From positions 5,001-69,000 of the forward strand of contig NZ_JABWRE020000001.1 in assembly GCF_014268815.2 (NCBI RefSeq): a stretch of DNA of 64,000 nt, given 5' to 3'. The notes under the pieces are model-generated. The model saw only the letters and a list, made by a program, of their open reading frames with translations, made no database searches and had not been told where the DNA came from. This document shows, piece by piece, positions 26,275 to 35,207 of the stretch (its first letter is position 1; each line of letters opens with the position of its first letter). Origin of the DNA: Pseudomonas urmiensis. GTDB taxonomy: Bacteria; Pseudomonadota; Gammaproteobacteria; Pseudomonadales; Pseudomonadaceae. The translations under genes and the position numbers were made by a program.

Positions 26275-27177
26275 GTGAAAACCCGTTCAGAAGAACTCCA
26301 GGTATTCGTCACCGTCATCGATTGTGGTTCGATCTCCGCCGCCGCCGAGCAGATGGGCCAGACGCCGTCGGCGGTCAGTCGCACCCTGTCGCGCCTGGAA
26401 GGCAAACTTGGCACCACCTTGGTCAACCGCACCACCCGGCGCATGGACCTGACCGAAGAGGGCCGTTTCTTCCTCGAACGCTCGCGGACCATCCTCGAGC
26501 AGATGGACGAGATGGAAGAGCGCCTGTCGATGAACCGGCAAACCCCCTCGGGCCGGCTACGCATCAATGCCGCAGCACCGTTCATGCTGCATGCCATCGT
26601 GCCGTGGATCGGCGAGTTCCGTGAGCAGTACCCGGGTATTGAGCTTGAGTTGAATACCGACGATTTGATCATCGACCTGCTGGAGCAAAGCACCGACGTG
26701 GCCATTCGCATTGGCGAGCTGGCCGACTCCAGCCTGCATGCACGCTCGCTCGGCTGCAGCCCGATGCAGATCCTGGCAAGCCCGGCGTATCTCGAGCGCC
26801 ATGGCACGCCGCTCAAGGTCGAGGATCTGCACCAGCATTGCCTGCTCGGCTTCAGCCAGCCTGAGGTGCTCAATCAATGGCCGCTACGCCATGCCGAAGG
26901 CGATCGCTGGACGATCCGCCCCAGCCTGATCGCCTCCAGTGGGGAGACCCTGCGCCAGCTGGCGCTATCAGGCAATGGCATCGTCAGCCTGTCGCACTTC
27001 ATGACCCATGAAGACATCCGCGCCGGGCGCTTGCAGGTGCTGCTGAACGAGGCCAACAACGGCTATCGCCAGCCGATCCACGCGGTGTACTACCGCAACA
27101 CCCAGCTGGCGCTGCGCATTCAGTGCTTCCTCGACTTCATCCAGCACAAGCTGGCGGGGTACGCCTGCTCTGCGTAA
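26275..27177 (+). CDS. LysR-family regulator downstream of mdaB
   Basis: This 300-aa LysR regulator of the CrgA-like group starts with GTG at 26275 (VKTRSEELQVFVTVIDCGSI). The longer frame from 26110 overlaps mdaB and is not family-like. The helix-turn-helix is ISAAAEQMGQTPSAVSRTLS with RLEGKLGTTLVNRTTRRMDL following. It may control mdaB, which is the nearest gene and in the same direction, or act elsewhere. There is no divergent partner. Confidence 0.86.
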   Translation: MKTRSEELQVFVTVIDCGSISAAAEQMGQTPSAVSRTLSRLEGKLGTTLVNRTTRRMDLTEEGRFFLERSRTILEQMDEMEERLSMNRQTPSGRLRINAAAPFMLHAIVPWIGEFREQYPGIELELNTDDLIIDLLEQSTDVAIRIGELADSSLHARSLGCSPMQILASPAYLERHGTPLKVEDLHQHCLLGFSQPEVLNQWPLRHAEGDRWTIRPSLIASSGETLRQLALSGNGIVSLSHFMTHEDIRAGRLQVLLNEANNGYRQPIHAVYYRNTQLALRIQCFLDFIQHKLAGYACSA

Positions 27178-27279
27178 TGGAAAAAACAGTGTTCTGAACG
27201 CGACAGTTTTGGCTGATTGGCGTCGTAATGCTCCTGGGTTGTTTGCTTAGTCGAAACGCTTCGGCCTTAATGACTGATC

Positions 27280-27291
27280 AACAAAAACAAC
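27280..27291 (+). promoter_or_regulatory. Hfq/Crc-like A-rich motif upstream of ggt
   Basis: aacaaaaacaac fits four consecutive AAN triplets, the pattern bound by Hfq with Crc in Pseudomonas carbon catabolite repression. It lies just before the AAGGAAG ribosome site of ggt (27295-27301), where bound Hfq-Crc would block translation. The assignment is by motif and position. Confidence 0.55.
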
Positions 27292-27306
27292 ACCAAGGAA
27301 GCGCAC

Positions 27307-28974
27307 ATGCGTCTTGTCATGTTCCAGTCCATGGCCCTCGGGGCCGCGATCCTGAGCTGTTCGTCGGCCTTCGCCGTCACCCTGGAGGGCGGCGCGGTGG
27401 CTGCCCCCGATCAATATGGCGCACAGGTGGCCGCCGATATCCTGAAAAAAGGCGGTAACGCCGTGGATGCCGCGGTAGCCACGGCCTTTACCCTGGCGGT
27501 GACCTACCCCGAGGCCGGCAACATCGGCGGCGGTGGCTTCATGACCCTGTTCGTCGATGGCAAACCGTACTTCCTCGACTACCGCGAAGTGGCGCCCAAG
27601 GCGGCGACACGCAACATGTACCTGGACGACAAGGGCGAGGTGATCGAAAACCTCAGCCTGGTCGGCGCCCGCGCAGCTGGCGTGCCCGGCACGGTGATGG
27701 GCCTGTGGGAAGCGCATCAGAAGTTCGGCAAGCTCAAGTGGAGCGAACTGCTCACCCCCGCCATCGGTTATGCCCAAAACGGCTTCAAGATCGCCCAGAA
27801 GCAGTACCAGTACCGCGACGATGCCCAGGGCATGTTCAAGACCGCGACCAACTTCAATGACTATTTCGGCAACATGAAGGTCGGCGAGCTGTTCAAGCAG
27901 CCAGAACTGGCACAGACCCTCGAACGCATCGCCGATAAGGGCGTCAGCGAGTTCTACCAAGGCAAGACCGCCGACCTGCTGGTGGCGCAGATGCAGGCCG
28001 ACAAGGGCCTGATCACCAAGGACGATTTGAAGGACTACAAGGCGCTGTGGCGCGATCCAATGGCCATCGACTGGCGCGGTAATGTGGTCTATACCGCACC
28101 GCCGCCAAGCTCTGGCGGCGTAGCCCTGGCCCAACTGCTGGGGATCAAGGAAAACCGCGCCGCCGATTTCAAGGGCGTGGAGCAGAACTCGGCGCGCTAC
28201 ATCCACTTGCTGGCCGAGATCGAGAAGCGCGTCTTCGCCGACCGCGCCGACTACCTGGGCGACCCGGCCTTTACCAAGGTGCCAGTGGACAAGCTGATCG
28301 CCAAGGACTACCTGGCCAAGCGCGCCGAACAGGTCAACCCCACTGCCATATCGGCGACCGACAAGGTGCGTCCAGGGCTGGAGCCGCACCAGACCACCCA
28401 CTTCTCGATCGTCGATAAACAGGGCAACGCGGTGAGCAACACCTACACCCTCAACCTCGACTACGGCAGCGGTGTAGTGGTCAAGGGGGCAGGCTTTCTA
28501 CTCAACGACGAGATGGACGACTTCAGCGCCAAGCCGGGTGCAGCCAATGCCTTTGGCGTGGTCGGCGGCGAGGCCAACGCGATCGCTCCGGGCAAACGCA
28601 TGCTGTCGTCGATGAGCCCAAGCCTGGTGACGCGCGACGGCAAGGTGACCCTGGTGATCGGCACCCCGGGGGGATCGCGGATCTTTACCTCGATCTTCCA
28701 AGTGATGAACAACCTGTATGACTACAACATGCCGCTGGACAAGGCCGTGGCCGCGCAGCGCGTGCATCACCAGTTGCTGCCCAAGGACACTATCTACTTC
28801 GACAGCTACGCGCCGCTCACTGGTGCGGTGGCTGAGGAGCTGAAGAAGATGGGCTATGTGCTGGAGGATCAGGGCTGGGAAATGGGCGATATCCAGGCGA
28901 TCCGGGTGACGGGCGAGAAGATCGAGACCGCTTCGGATCCGCGTGGGCGCGGCGAGGGTCGGGTGGTCAAATAG
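27307..28974 (+). CDS. ggt: Gamma-glutamyltransferase (periplasmic)
   Basis: Gamma-glutamyltranspeptidase cleaves glutathione and other gamma-glutamyl compounds in the periplasm or transfers the glutamyl group. The 555-aa precursor has a signal peptide (about 1-22, ending SSAFA). It processes itself before a threonine that becomes the nucleophile: Thr363 in QTTHFSIVDKQGNAVSNTYT, giving a large and a small subunit. The oxyanion/substrate motif PGKRMLSSMSPSLV is intact, and GTPGGSRI is also present. An AAGGAAG site precedes the ATG. The gene is followed by a REPIN that separates it from convergent mcpS. Confidence 0.96.
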   Translation: MRLVMFQSMALGAAILSCSSAFAVTLEGGAVAAPDQYGAQVAADILKKGGNAVDAAVATAFTLAVTYPEAGNIGGGGFMTLFVDGKPYFLDYREVAPKAATRNMYLDDKGEVIENLSLVGARAAGVPGTVMGLWEAHQKFGKLKWSELLTPAIGYAQNGFKIAQKQYQYRDDAQGMFKTATNFNDYFGNMKVGELFKQPELAQTLERIADKGVSEFYQGKTADLLVAQMQADKGLITKDDLKDYKALWRDPMAIDWRGNVVYTAPPPSSGGVALAQLLGIKENRAADFKGVEQNSARYIHLLAEIEKRVFADRADYLGDPAFTKVPVDKLIAKDYLAKRAEQVNPTAISATDKVRPGLEPHQTTHFSIVDKQGNAVSNTYTLNLDYGSGVVVKGAGFLLNDEMDDFSAKPGAANAFGVVGGEANAIAPGKRMLSSMSPSLVTRDGKVTLVIGTPGGSRIFTSIFQVMNNLYDYNMPLDKAVAAQRVHHQLLPKDTIYFDSYAPLTGAVAEELKKMGYVLEDQGWEMGDIQAIRVTGEKIETASDPRGRGEGRVVK

Positions 28975-28998
28975 AGCCCTTTAGGCAGGGCTGACGCT

Positions 28999-29062
28999 AT
29001 CGCGGGACAAGCCCCCACCTACAGGGTCACACGACCCTGTAGGTGCGGGCTTGTCCCGCGAT
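28999..29062. repeat. REP inverted pair between ggt and mcpS
   Basis: A 64-bp near-perfect palindrome has arms atcgcgggacaagcccccac and gtgcgggcttgtcccgcgat, with an inner dyad acaggg / ccctgt. It is an extragenic REPIN of a different REP type from the one in ynbD. It lies 25 nt after the ggt stop and 10 nt from the mcpS stop, so it probably also acts as a bidirectional transcript end. Confidence 0.88.
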
Positions 29063-29072
29063 GGGTTCGACG

Positions 29073-30992
29073 TCAGACGCGGAACTGGCTGACCAGCATC
29101 TGCAAGTGACCGCCCAGACGCGCCAGCTCAACGCTGGAGGCCGCGGTTTCATCACTGGCCGAAGCGGTCTGTTCCGACACATCGCGCACGTTGAGAATGC
29201 TGCGGCTGATCTCTTCAGCCACGGCGCTCTGCTGCTCGGCAGCGGCGGCGATCTGTTGGTTCATCGACTGGATGTTCGACACCGTGCGCGTGATGTTCTC
29301 CAACGAACCACCGGCTTTGCGCGCCAACTCGACACTGCTTTCAGTCAGGTTGCGGCTGCCGAGCATGGCATTGGCCACCTGCTGGGTGCCGTTCTGTAGG
29401 CTGGCGACCAGCTCCTCGATCTCTTCGGTAGACTTCTGGGTGCGCTGCGCCAGGCCGCGCACTTCGTCCGCGACCACGGCAAAACCACGACCCGCCTCAC
29501 CCGCGCGTGCTGCCTCGATGGCCGCGTTGAGGGCGAGCAGGTTGGTCTGCTCGGCGACCGACTTGATCACGTCCATGACGCTGCCGATCTTCTGGCTTTC
29601 CTGCTGCAGCAGGTTCATCGCTTCGGTGGAGCGGTGCACTTCTTCGGCCAGGCGCTCGATCTGGCTGATGGCTTCGCCCACCACCCGATCGCCCGCGCGC
29701 GCTTCGTCGTCGGCACCGGTGGCGGCGTGCGAGGCTTGCTCGGCGTTACGTGCCACTTCCTGCACGGTCGCGGCCATTTCATGCATGGCGGTTGCTACCT
29801 GGTCGGTTTCGACTTTCTGGCTGTTGGCGCCGGCGCTGGTCTGCTCGGTCACCGCCGACAGCTCTTCAGCGGCGCTGGCAATCTGGGTAACGCCATCGCG
29901 AATACCACCGATCAGCTCGCGCAGCGTGGTGCCCATGCGGCCGATGCTCTGTTGCAGCACGCCCAGCTCGTCACGGCGGGTGACGCGCAGATCGTGGGTC
30001 AGGTCGCCACCGGCGATGCGCTCCACGGCTGCCATGGTCTCGCGCAGAGGGCGGGTGATCTGCCGGGTAATGATGACTGCTGCCAAGACACCCACCAGCA
30101 GCGCCAGCAAGGTGGCGATGATCTGCATGCTGCGGGCTTGGGCGCTTTCGATGTCGCGGCGCTCGATCTGGATCTTGTACAACGCGTCGCTGCGCTTGAC
30201 GATGTCGGCACCCTGTACAGTCATTTCGGCACGCGCCACGGCGATCGCGGCGACGGCGTCGCGGTACTCGCGCACAGCGGTCCGGTAGGCCTGCACACTG
30301 TCTTCGAACTGTTGCACGCGGGCGCTTTCGTTAGGCAGTTGGCGCTTGAGGTTGTCGACTTCTACCAGGGCCGCATCGAGCTGACGCAGGGCAGCCTGTT
30401 CGCTGGCGGCATCGCTGTCGGCAATGTAGCCGCGCACGTCTACTCGGACCTGGGCCAGTTGCTGGCGGGTTTTGCTGATGACCTGGTACTGGGCAAAGCG
30501 CACGCTGTCGTTTTCACCTTGGGCGAGCACGTCACGGCTGATGCTTTCAAGGATTTCATCGGCCTTGCTTGCCGCCTTGTTCATGTTCTCGCGATTGGCC
30601 AGGGTGGTCTTGTAGCCAGCCCGCATCTTGCTCAGCGAGGTCTTGTAGTCGCTGATGATCGCGCCCAGCTCATTGAGCAGCTTGACGTTCTCGGGGCTCT
30701 TGAAGGTAGTCGCCAGGTGCTGCTGCTGGGCGCTGAAGGCATCCAGCTTGGCCTGGGTGTTGGCCGCAGCGGTATCGTCGCCGTTGGCGATCATGTACTG
30801 CAGGCGCGCCACGCGCAGGTCGGTCAGGTCTTTATTGAGCTGACCGATGTCGCCCATCCAGTTACTGCGGTCGATCAGGCTGCCCAGGCTGTTCCAGCCC
30901 GTCAGGGCCAAGAGGCCGGTCAGCAGCAAGACCAGGCCAAAGCCCAGTCCGAGTTTGAGGTTGACGCTGATGTTGGCAAACCAGCTGTTCAT
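29073..30992 (-). CDS. mcpS: McpS-type methyl-accepting chemotaxis protein (HBM sensor)
   Basis: This chemoreceptor has 639 aa, the exact length known for P. putida McpS, which mediates taxis to TCA-cycle intermediates. ATG 30992 is preferred to the open frame back to 31088 because it gives [20 protein letters not shown]. Layout: TM1 about 13-33; a large helical bimodular (HBM) periplasmic domain about 36-285; TM2 about 287-308; HAMP; methylation helices; and the signalling hairpin [20 protein letters not shown]. The C-terminus (LVSQFRV) lacks the NWETF-type CheR-docking tail. Ligand is inferred from similarity to McpS. Confidence 0.92.
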   Translation of the reverse strand: MNSWFANISVNLKLGLGFGLVLLLTGLLALTGWNSLGSLIDRSNWMGDIGQLNKDLTDLRVARLQYMIANGDDTAAANTQAKLDAFSAQQQHLATTFKSPENVKLLNELGAIISDYKTSLSKMRAGYKTTLANRENMNKAASKADEILESISRDVLAQGENDSVRFAQYQVISKTRQQLAQVRVDVRGYIADSDAASEQAALRQLDAALVEVDNLKRQLPNESARVQQFEDSVQAYRTAVREYRDAVAAIAVARAEMTVQGADIVKRSDALYKIQIERRDIESAQARSMQIIATLLALLVGVLAAVIITRQITRPLRETMAAVERIAGGDLTHDLRVTRRDELGVLQQSIGRMGTTLRELIGGIRDGVTQIASAAEELSAVTEQTSAGANSQKVETDQVATAMHEMAATVQEVARNAEQASHAATGADDEARAGDRVVGEAISQIERLAEEVHRSTEAMNLLQQESQKIGSVMDVIKSVAEQTNLLALNAAIEAARAGEAGRGFAVVADEVRGLAQRTQKSTEEIEELVASLQNGTQQVANAMLGSRNLTESSVELARKAGGSLENITRTVSNIQSMNQQIAAAAEQQSAVAEEISRSILNVRDVSEQTASASDETAASSVELARLGGHLQMLVSQFRV

Positions 30993-31132
30993 GCACGCTC
31001 TCCAGAAAATGATTTCGCTCACTTGATCTGAATCGCTGGGCGTTATTCTTCCTGAGTGCCCGCTGATTCGTGCAGGAGTTATCGGCAAGATTGGCTGGAG
31101 CTGAAACGCTTTTTCCGCAGAATTGTAACCCT

Positions 31133-31182
31133 ATGAAAACGTTTGCGTTTTCATCGGCAACTTCGCGGGTTTTCCCGCGAAG
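31133..31182. terminator. Tandem hairpins after the ypfJ-like gene
   Basis: Two perfect dyads lie between the ypfJ stop and the mcpS start: cttcgcggg-tttt-cccgcgaag at 31161-31182 (9-bp arms), and atgaaaacg-tttg-cgttttcat at 31133-31154 (9-bp arms). The GC-rich one probably terminates ypfJ. The AT-rich one, nearer mcpS, could be a second terminator or an operator. A clean U-tract is missing. Confidence 0.6.
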
Positions 31183-31195
31183 CGGTGTGCAGGCG

Positions 31196-32089
31196 TTAGA
31201 GGCTACGCGCGGTAAAGGTATCGCAGCGGTTCACATCGCCATTGGCAAAGCCGGTCTTGAACCAGCGTACGCGCTGCGCCGAGGTGCCATGGGTGAAGGA
31301 GTCCGGCACCACGCGGCCTTGGCCCTGCTGTTGCAGGCGGTCATCGCCAATGGCATTGGCGGCGTTCAGCGCCTCTTCGATGTCGCCAGGTTCGAGCCAG
31401 TTCAAGCGCTTCTGCGCCTGGTAGGCCCACACCCCCGCCAGGCAGTCAGCTTGCAGCTCCTGGCGGACCAGCAAGCCATTGTCACCCTCCATTTTCTGTC
31501 CGCGCTGGCGCGCGGCCTGTACCTGCGAAGAGACGCCCAGCAGGGTCTGCACGTGGTGGCCGATCTCATGGGCAATCACATAGGCCTGGGCAAAATCACC
31601 GGCTGCGGCAAAGCGGCTTTCCATCTCGCGGAAGAAGCTCATGTCCAGGTATACCCGCTGATCGCCCGGGCAGTAGAACGGCCCGACTGCCGACGAGGCG
31701 AAGCCGCAGGCAGAATTGACCTGGCCGCTGAACAGCACCAGCTTGGGGTCGCGATACTGTTTGCCAGCCTGGGCAAACAGCGCCTTCCAGGTGTCTTCGG
31801 TGTCGCCCAGGATCGAGGCGACGAACTCGGCCTGCTCATCATTGGCCGGCGGCGCCTTGCCTTCCACACCAGCCGGGGCGGTCTGGGTTTGTTGTTGGTC
31901 CATCTGTCCGGCGATCTGGCCGAGGATCTGCAACGGGTCTTGTCCAGTCAGCCAGCCGATACCGACAATCAGCAAGATCGCGCCGAGGCCAAGCCCTTTA
32001 CCGCCACCAAAGCGCATACCGCCGCCACCACCGCCTTCGCCGCGGGCATCGACCACGTTGTCGCTACGCCGGCCTTTTCGCCATTCCAT
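31196..32089 (-). CDS. ypfJ: YpfJ-type neutral zinc metallopeptidase
   Basis: This putative membrane-anchored zinc peptidase (KPN_02809/YpfJ family) has 297 aa. A glycine-rich N-terminus (about 15-28) leads into one TM segment (GLGAILLIVGIGWLTG, about 32-47), a proline/glutamine linker and the catalytic domain. The zinc-binding motif AYVIAHEIGHHVQTLLG contains HExxH. Further family blocks are SSAVGPFYCPGDQRVYLD and ELQADCLAGVWA. ATG 32089 (MEWRKGRRSDNVVDARG) is the family-like start. Physiological substrate is unknown. It is divergent from pcaHG. Confidence 0.9.
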   Translation of the reverse strand: MEWRKGRRSDNVVDARGEGGGGGGMRFGGGKGLGLGAILLIVGIGWLTGQDPLQILGQIAGQMDQQQTQTAPAGVEGKAPPANDEQAEFVASILGDTEDTWKALFAQAGKQYRDPKLVLFSGQVNSACGFASSAVGPFYCPGDQRVYLDMSFFREMESRFAAAGDFAQAYVIAHEIGHHVQTLLGVSSQVQAARQRGQKMEGDNGLLVRQELQADCLAGVWAYQAQKRLNWLEPGDIEEALNAANAIGDDRLQQQGQGRVVPDSFTHGTSAQRVRWFKTGFANGDVNRCDTFTARSL

Positions 32090-32164
32090 GAAGTGTGCTC
32101 CAGCTTGAAACATGAGGTTAAAGATTAGTTCAGGGGACGGCGCTCTGACAGCTAATGCTGCATC

Positions 32165-32182
32165 CATAACCAAATGGTTATG
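32165..32182. promoter_or_regulatory. PcaQ-type operator candidate upstream of pcaHG
   Basis: The perfect dyad cataacca-aa-tggttatg contains ATAACC-N4-GGTTAT, which fits the ATAACC-N4-GGTTAA motif described for the LysR regulator PcaQ in rhizobia, and also the general LysR T-N11-A pattern. It lies about 106 nt before the pcaH start, in the divergent ypfJ-pcaH gap. Confidence 0.6.
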
Positions 32183-32287
32183 TTATGGGCCGTTGATTTC
32201 AATATTCATCCCCCGCGACCTGCCGGAAACTGCAAGTCCGCCTGCCACGCACAGGCGCTCGCACAAGTCCAATAAGAGGAAAACGGC

Positions 32288-33007
32288 ATGCCCGCCCAGG
32301 ACACCAGCCGCTTCGTGATCCGTGATCGCAACTGGCACCCAAAAGCCTTTACGCCTGACTACAAGACCTCGATTGCCCGTTCCCCGCGCCAGGCGCTGGT
32401 GAGCATCCCGCAGTCGATCAGCGAGACCACCGGTCCCGACTTCTCTCATCTGCGCTTTGGTCAACACGACAACGACCTGCTGCTGAACTTCGACAACGGT
32501 GGCCTGCCAATCGGCGAGCGCATCATCGTGGCCGGCCGGGTCATCGACCAGTATGGCAAGCCCGTGCCCAACACCTTGGTGGAAATGTGGCAGGCCAACG
32601 CTGGCGGTCGCTATCGACACAAGAACGATCGCTACCTGGCCCCGCTGGACCCCAACTTCGGTGGCGTCGGCCGCGCCCTGACCGACAGCGACGGCTACTA
32701 CAGCTTCCGTACCATCAAGCCCGGCCCGTACCCATGGCGCAACGGCCCGAATGACTGGCGCCCGGCGCACATTCACTTTTCGGTCAGTGGCCCGTCGATT
32801 TCGACCAAGTTGATCACCCAGCTGTATTTCGAAGGTGATCCGCTGATCCCGATGTGCCCGATCGTCAAATCCATCGCCAACCCGGCAGCGGTGCAGCAGT
32901 TGATCGCCAAGCTCGACATGAGCAACGCCAACCCGATGGATTGCCTGGCCTACCGCTTTGACATCGTCCTGCGCGGTCAGCGCCAGACCCACTTCGAAAA
33001 CCGCTGA
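32288..33007 (+). CDS. pcaH: Protocatechuate 3,4-dioxygenase beta subunit
   Basis: PcaH is the iron-bearing subunit of the intradiol dioxygenase that converts protocatechuate to 3-carboxy-cis,cis-muconate in the beta-ketoadipate pathway. The 239-aa protein keeps all four Fe(III) ligands of the family: Tyr109 ([10 protein letters not shown]), Tyr148 (GPYPWRN), His161 and His163 (PAHIHFSV). The intradiol signature [20 protein letters not shown] is present. An AAGAGGAAAA site precedes the ATG. pcaG follows after 11 nt. A PcaQ-like operator lies upstream. Confidence 0.97.
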   Translation: MPAQDTSRFVIRDRNWHPKAFTPDYKTSIARSPRQALVSIPQSISETTGPDFSHLRFGQHDNDLLLNFDNGGLPIGERIIVAGRVIDQYGKPVPNTLVEMWQANAGGRYRHKNDRYLAPLDPNFGGVGRALTDSDGYYSFRTIKPGPYPWRNGPNDWRPAHIHFSVSGPSISTKLITQLYFEGDPLIPMCPIVKSIANPAAVQQLIAKLDMSNANPMDCLAYRFDIVLRGQRQTHFENR

Positions 33008-33018
33008 GGAGCGCCGAC

Positions 33019-33624
33019 ATGCCAATCGAACTGCTGCCGGAAACGCCCTCGCAGACTGCCGGCCCCTACGTACACATCGGCCTGGCCCTGGAAGCGGCCG
33101 GTAACCCGACCCGCCCAGAGGAAATCTGGAACCGCCTGGCCCGCCCTGAAGCGCCGGGCGAGCACATCCTGTTGATCGGCCAGGTGTATGACGGCAACGG
33201 CCATCTGGTGCGTGATTCGTTCCTGGAGATCTGGCAGGCCGATGCCGAGGGTCATTACCAGGACGAATACAACCTGGAGAACCCCTTCAACAGCTTTGGT
33301 CGAACCGCCACCACCTTCGACTCGGGTGACTGGACCTTGCACACGGTCAAGCCGGGCGTGGTCAACAACGCTGCAGGTGTGCCGATGGCGCCGCACATCA
33401 ACATCAGCCTGTTTGCCCGGGGGATCAACATCCAGTTGCATACGCGGCTGTATTTCGATGACGAAGGCGAGGCTAACGCCAAGTGCCCGGTGCTGAATTT
33501 GATCGAACAGCCACAGCGACGTGAGACGTTGATTGCCAAGCGCTGTGAGGTTGATGGCAAGACGGCGTATCGCTTCGATATCCGTATTCAGGGGGAAGGG
33601 GAGACGGTGTTCTTCGATTTCTGA
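33019..33624 (+). CDS. pcaG: Protocatechuate 3,4-dioxygenase alpha subunit
   Basis: PcaG is the alpha subunit that pairs with PcaH. It has the same fold but no iron site: the region equivalent to the beta-subunit ligands reads MAPHINISLFARGIN. The length (201 aa) is typical. The start MPIELLPETPSQTAGPYVHI is characteristic of the family. It is co-transcribed with pcaH at 11 nt spacing. No other pca genes are in the window, so the rest of the pathway is encoded elsewhere, as in P. putida. Confidence 0.96.
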   Translation: MPIELLPETPSQTAGPYVHIGLALEAAGNPTRPEEIWNRLARPEAPGEHILLIGQVYDGNGHLVRDSFLEIWQADAEGHYQDEYNLENPFNSFGRTATTFDSGDWTLHTVKPGVVNNAAGVPMAPHINISLFARGINIQLHTRLYFDDEGEANAKCPVLNLIEQPQRRETLIAKRCEVDGKTAYRFDIRIQGEGETVFFDF

Positions 33625-33639
33625 TCCGCATTGGATCAG
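33621..33639 (+). terminator. Hairpin at the end of pcaG
   Basis: A dyad ctgatcc-gcatt-ggatcag (7-bp arms) overlaps the pcaG stop codon. A GC-rich stretch follows without a good U-tract, so it may stabilise or end the pcaHG transcript. Confidence 0.45.
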
Positions 33640-33701
33640 AGGGGGCCGCTGCGCTGTCCATCACAGCGCTTCGGCGCCCCGCCGCGTCAGAATCTGATGG
33701 T

Positions 33702-34139
33702 TCAACCCTTGACCGGATTGAGATCGAACGCATCCGCTTGGTACTGGAACAGCAGGCAATCGGCTGCGGCAGTACAACCACTCTCATGCACCAGATTGGC
33801 CGGCAGCTTGTAATACGAGCCAGCCGGATACTCGGTGCGCTTGCCATCGATCACCGCATAGAACGTCCCCTTCAGGACCACGGTCGGCAGCGTCTGACTG
33901 TGGGTGTGCAGACCGTTATCCACGCCTTTGTTGAATTTCACGAACGCAGAGTATGGGCCTTTGCCGAACAGATCGCCTTCGACGTTGGCGTAGCTGACTG
34001 CCCCTTTAGTGCCGTCGACGTCTTTCCAAGTCAGCGCAGCGCTGTTTGGTACCGAGATAAGTTTTTCCTCGGCTGCGTGAGCGGTGGTGACGAAGGTGGC
34101 AAGGGTCAGGCCAGCGAGAATGGCATGCAGTGCTTTCAT
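33702..34139 (-). CDS. Secreted cupin-domain protein
   Basis: This 145-aa protein has a clear signal peptide (hydrophobic 5-17, cleavage after TTAHA near residue 21), so it is periplasmic. The mature part is a single cupin: VDNGLHTHSQTLPTVVLKGT with the HxH metal motif, then GKRTEYPAGSYYKLPANLVH. It has two cysteines (GCTAAADC) that could form a disulfide in the periplasm. ATG 34139 is chosen because the signal peptide begins there. Similar proteins are annotated only as cupin or DUF4437 proteins. It lies next to the LysR gene below, with about 100 nt between them; function unknown. Confidence 0.78.
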   Translation of the reverse strand: MKALHAILAGLTLATFVTTAHAAEEKLISVPNSAALTWKDVDGTKGAVSYANVEGDLFGKGPYSAFVKFNKGVDNGLHTHSQTLPTVVLKGTFYAVIDGKRTEYPAGSYYKLPANLVHESGCTAAADCLLFQYQADAFDLNPVKG

Positions 34140-34242
34140 GGTGGAGCTCCTACGCACATTGAATGAGAGGCGCAGGTTAATTGATCAGTAGTCGCACAAA
34201 TACGGCGCCAGGCAGCCAGGATTTGTGCATTTATTGCACTGA

Positions 34243-35148
34243 TTAATCAGCCCAACGTGCATGCGCGTAGTAGGCCTGCACGTAATCGAGAAATGCCCGA
34301 ACCTTAGGCGCCAGGTAGCGGCTCTGCGGATACACCGCATACAGCGTGCGCGCCGGCAGTTGCCAGCCGTCCAGTACTGGCACCAGGCGACCGTCGCGCA
34401 GGGCATCGTGGACGATGAAGCGGTCGAAGCTGGCGATCCCCAGCCCACCAATTGCCGCCGCGCGCAGCGCCATGGGGGAGTTGGCGCTCAGCCGCCTGGG
34501 CATCAGCACTTCGCGTTGCTCGCCTTGTGGGTCACTTAGTTGCAGGCGCTGTGGGTGTGTCAGCCGGCTATAGCCCAGCAGTGGATGGTTGGCCAACTGC
34601 TCAGGTGAGGTCGGGCGGCCATGGCGCTCAAGGTAGCTTGGCGCTGCTACCAGTAGCACTTCACTCGCGGCCAGGCGTCGCGCCACCAGGCTTGAATCTG
34701 GCAGGTGATCGGTCACGCGCAGGCAGACATCGATCTCCTCTTCCAGAAGGTCGACGAAGCGGTCGGTGCAGTTGAGTTCGATCTGCAGGCGCTCATGGCG
34801 CTCGACGAAGTCGGGCAGCCAACGGCCCAGCTCCAGTTCACCAAAGGCCGTTGCAACGCTTAGGCGCAAGGTGCCGCTAGGTTGCTGCTGGTGCTCGGAC
34901 AGCTCGAGGGTCATCGCCTGCATTTGTTCGAGGATCTGCACGCAGTGGCGATAGAACAGCGCCCCTGCTTCGGTCATCTGCAAGCGCCGGGTGGTGCGGT
35001 TGAGCAGTTGCGTGCCGAGTTGGCGCTCAAGGTTTTTCACCTGGCGCGACAGCACGGTATGGGACACCCCGGCCTGAACGGCGGCGGCACTGAAACTGCC
35101 GAGATCGACCACCCGGCGAAAGGTCTGCATGGCGCTTAGTTGATCCAT
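34243..35148 (-). CDS. LysR-family regulator (CrgA-like)
   Basis: This 301-aa LysR regulator has the CrgA/AaeR-like N-terminus MDQLSAMQTFRRVVDLGSFS followed by AAAVQAGVSHTVLSRQVKNL. ATG 35148 is selected because it begins this family sequence; the frame runs on upstream to 35340 into the trmA 3' end. It stands upstream of, and in the same direction as, the secreted cupin gene, and may regulate it. The sequence is not PcaQ-like, so it is not an obvious regulator of pcaHG despite lying near it. Confidence 0.86.
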   Translation of the reverse strand: MDQLSAMQTFRRVVDLGSFSAAAVQAGVSHTVLSRQVKNLERQLGTQLLNRTTRRLQMTEAGALFYRHCVQILEQMQAMTLELSEHQQQPSGTLRLSVATAFGELELGRWLPDFVERHERLQIELNCTDRFVDLLEEEIDVCLRVTDHLPDSSLVARRLAASEVLLVAAPSYLERHGRPTSPEQLANHPLLGYSRLTHPQRLQLSDPQGEQREVLMPRRLSANSPMALRAAAIGGLGIASFDRFIVHDALRDGRLVPVLDGWQLPARTLYAVYPQSRYLAPKVRAFLDYVQAYYAHARWAD

Positions 35149-35207
35149 CGGCACAGCACTCCTTGCAGCGTTCGCGGCGAGGCCATTGCGGCCTCGCCGG
35201 TTGCGGG

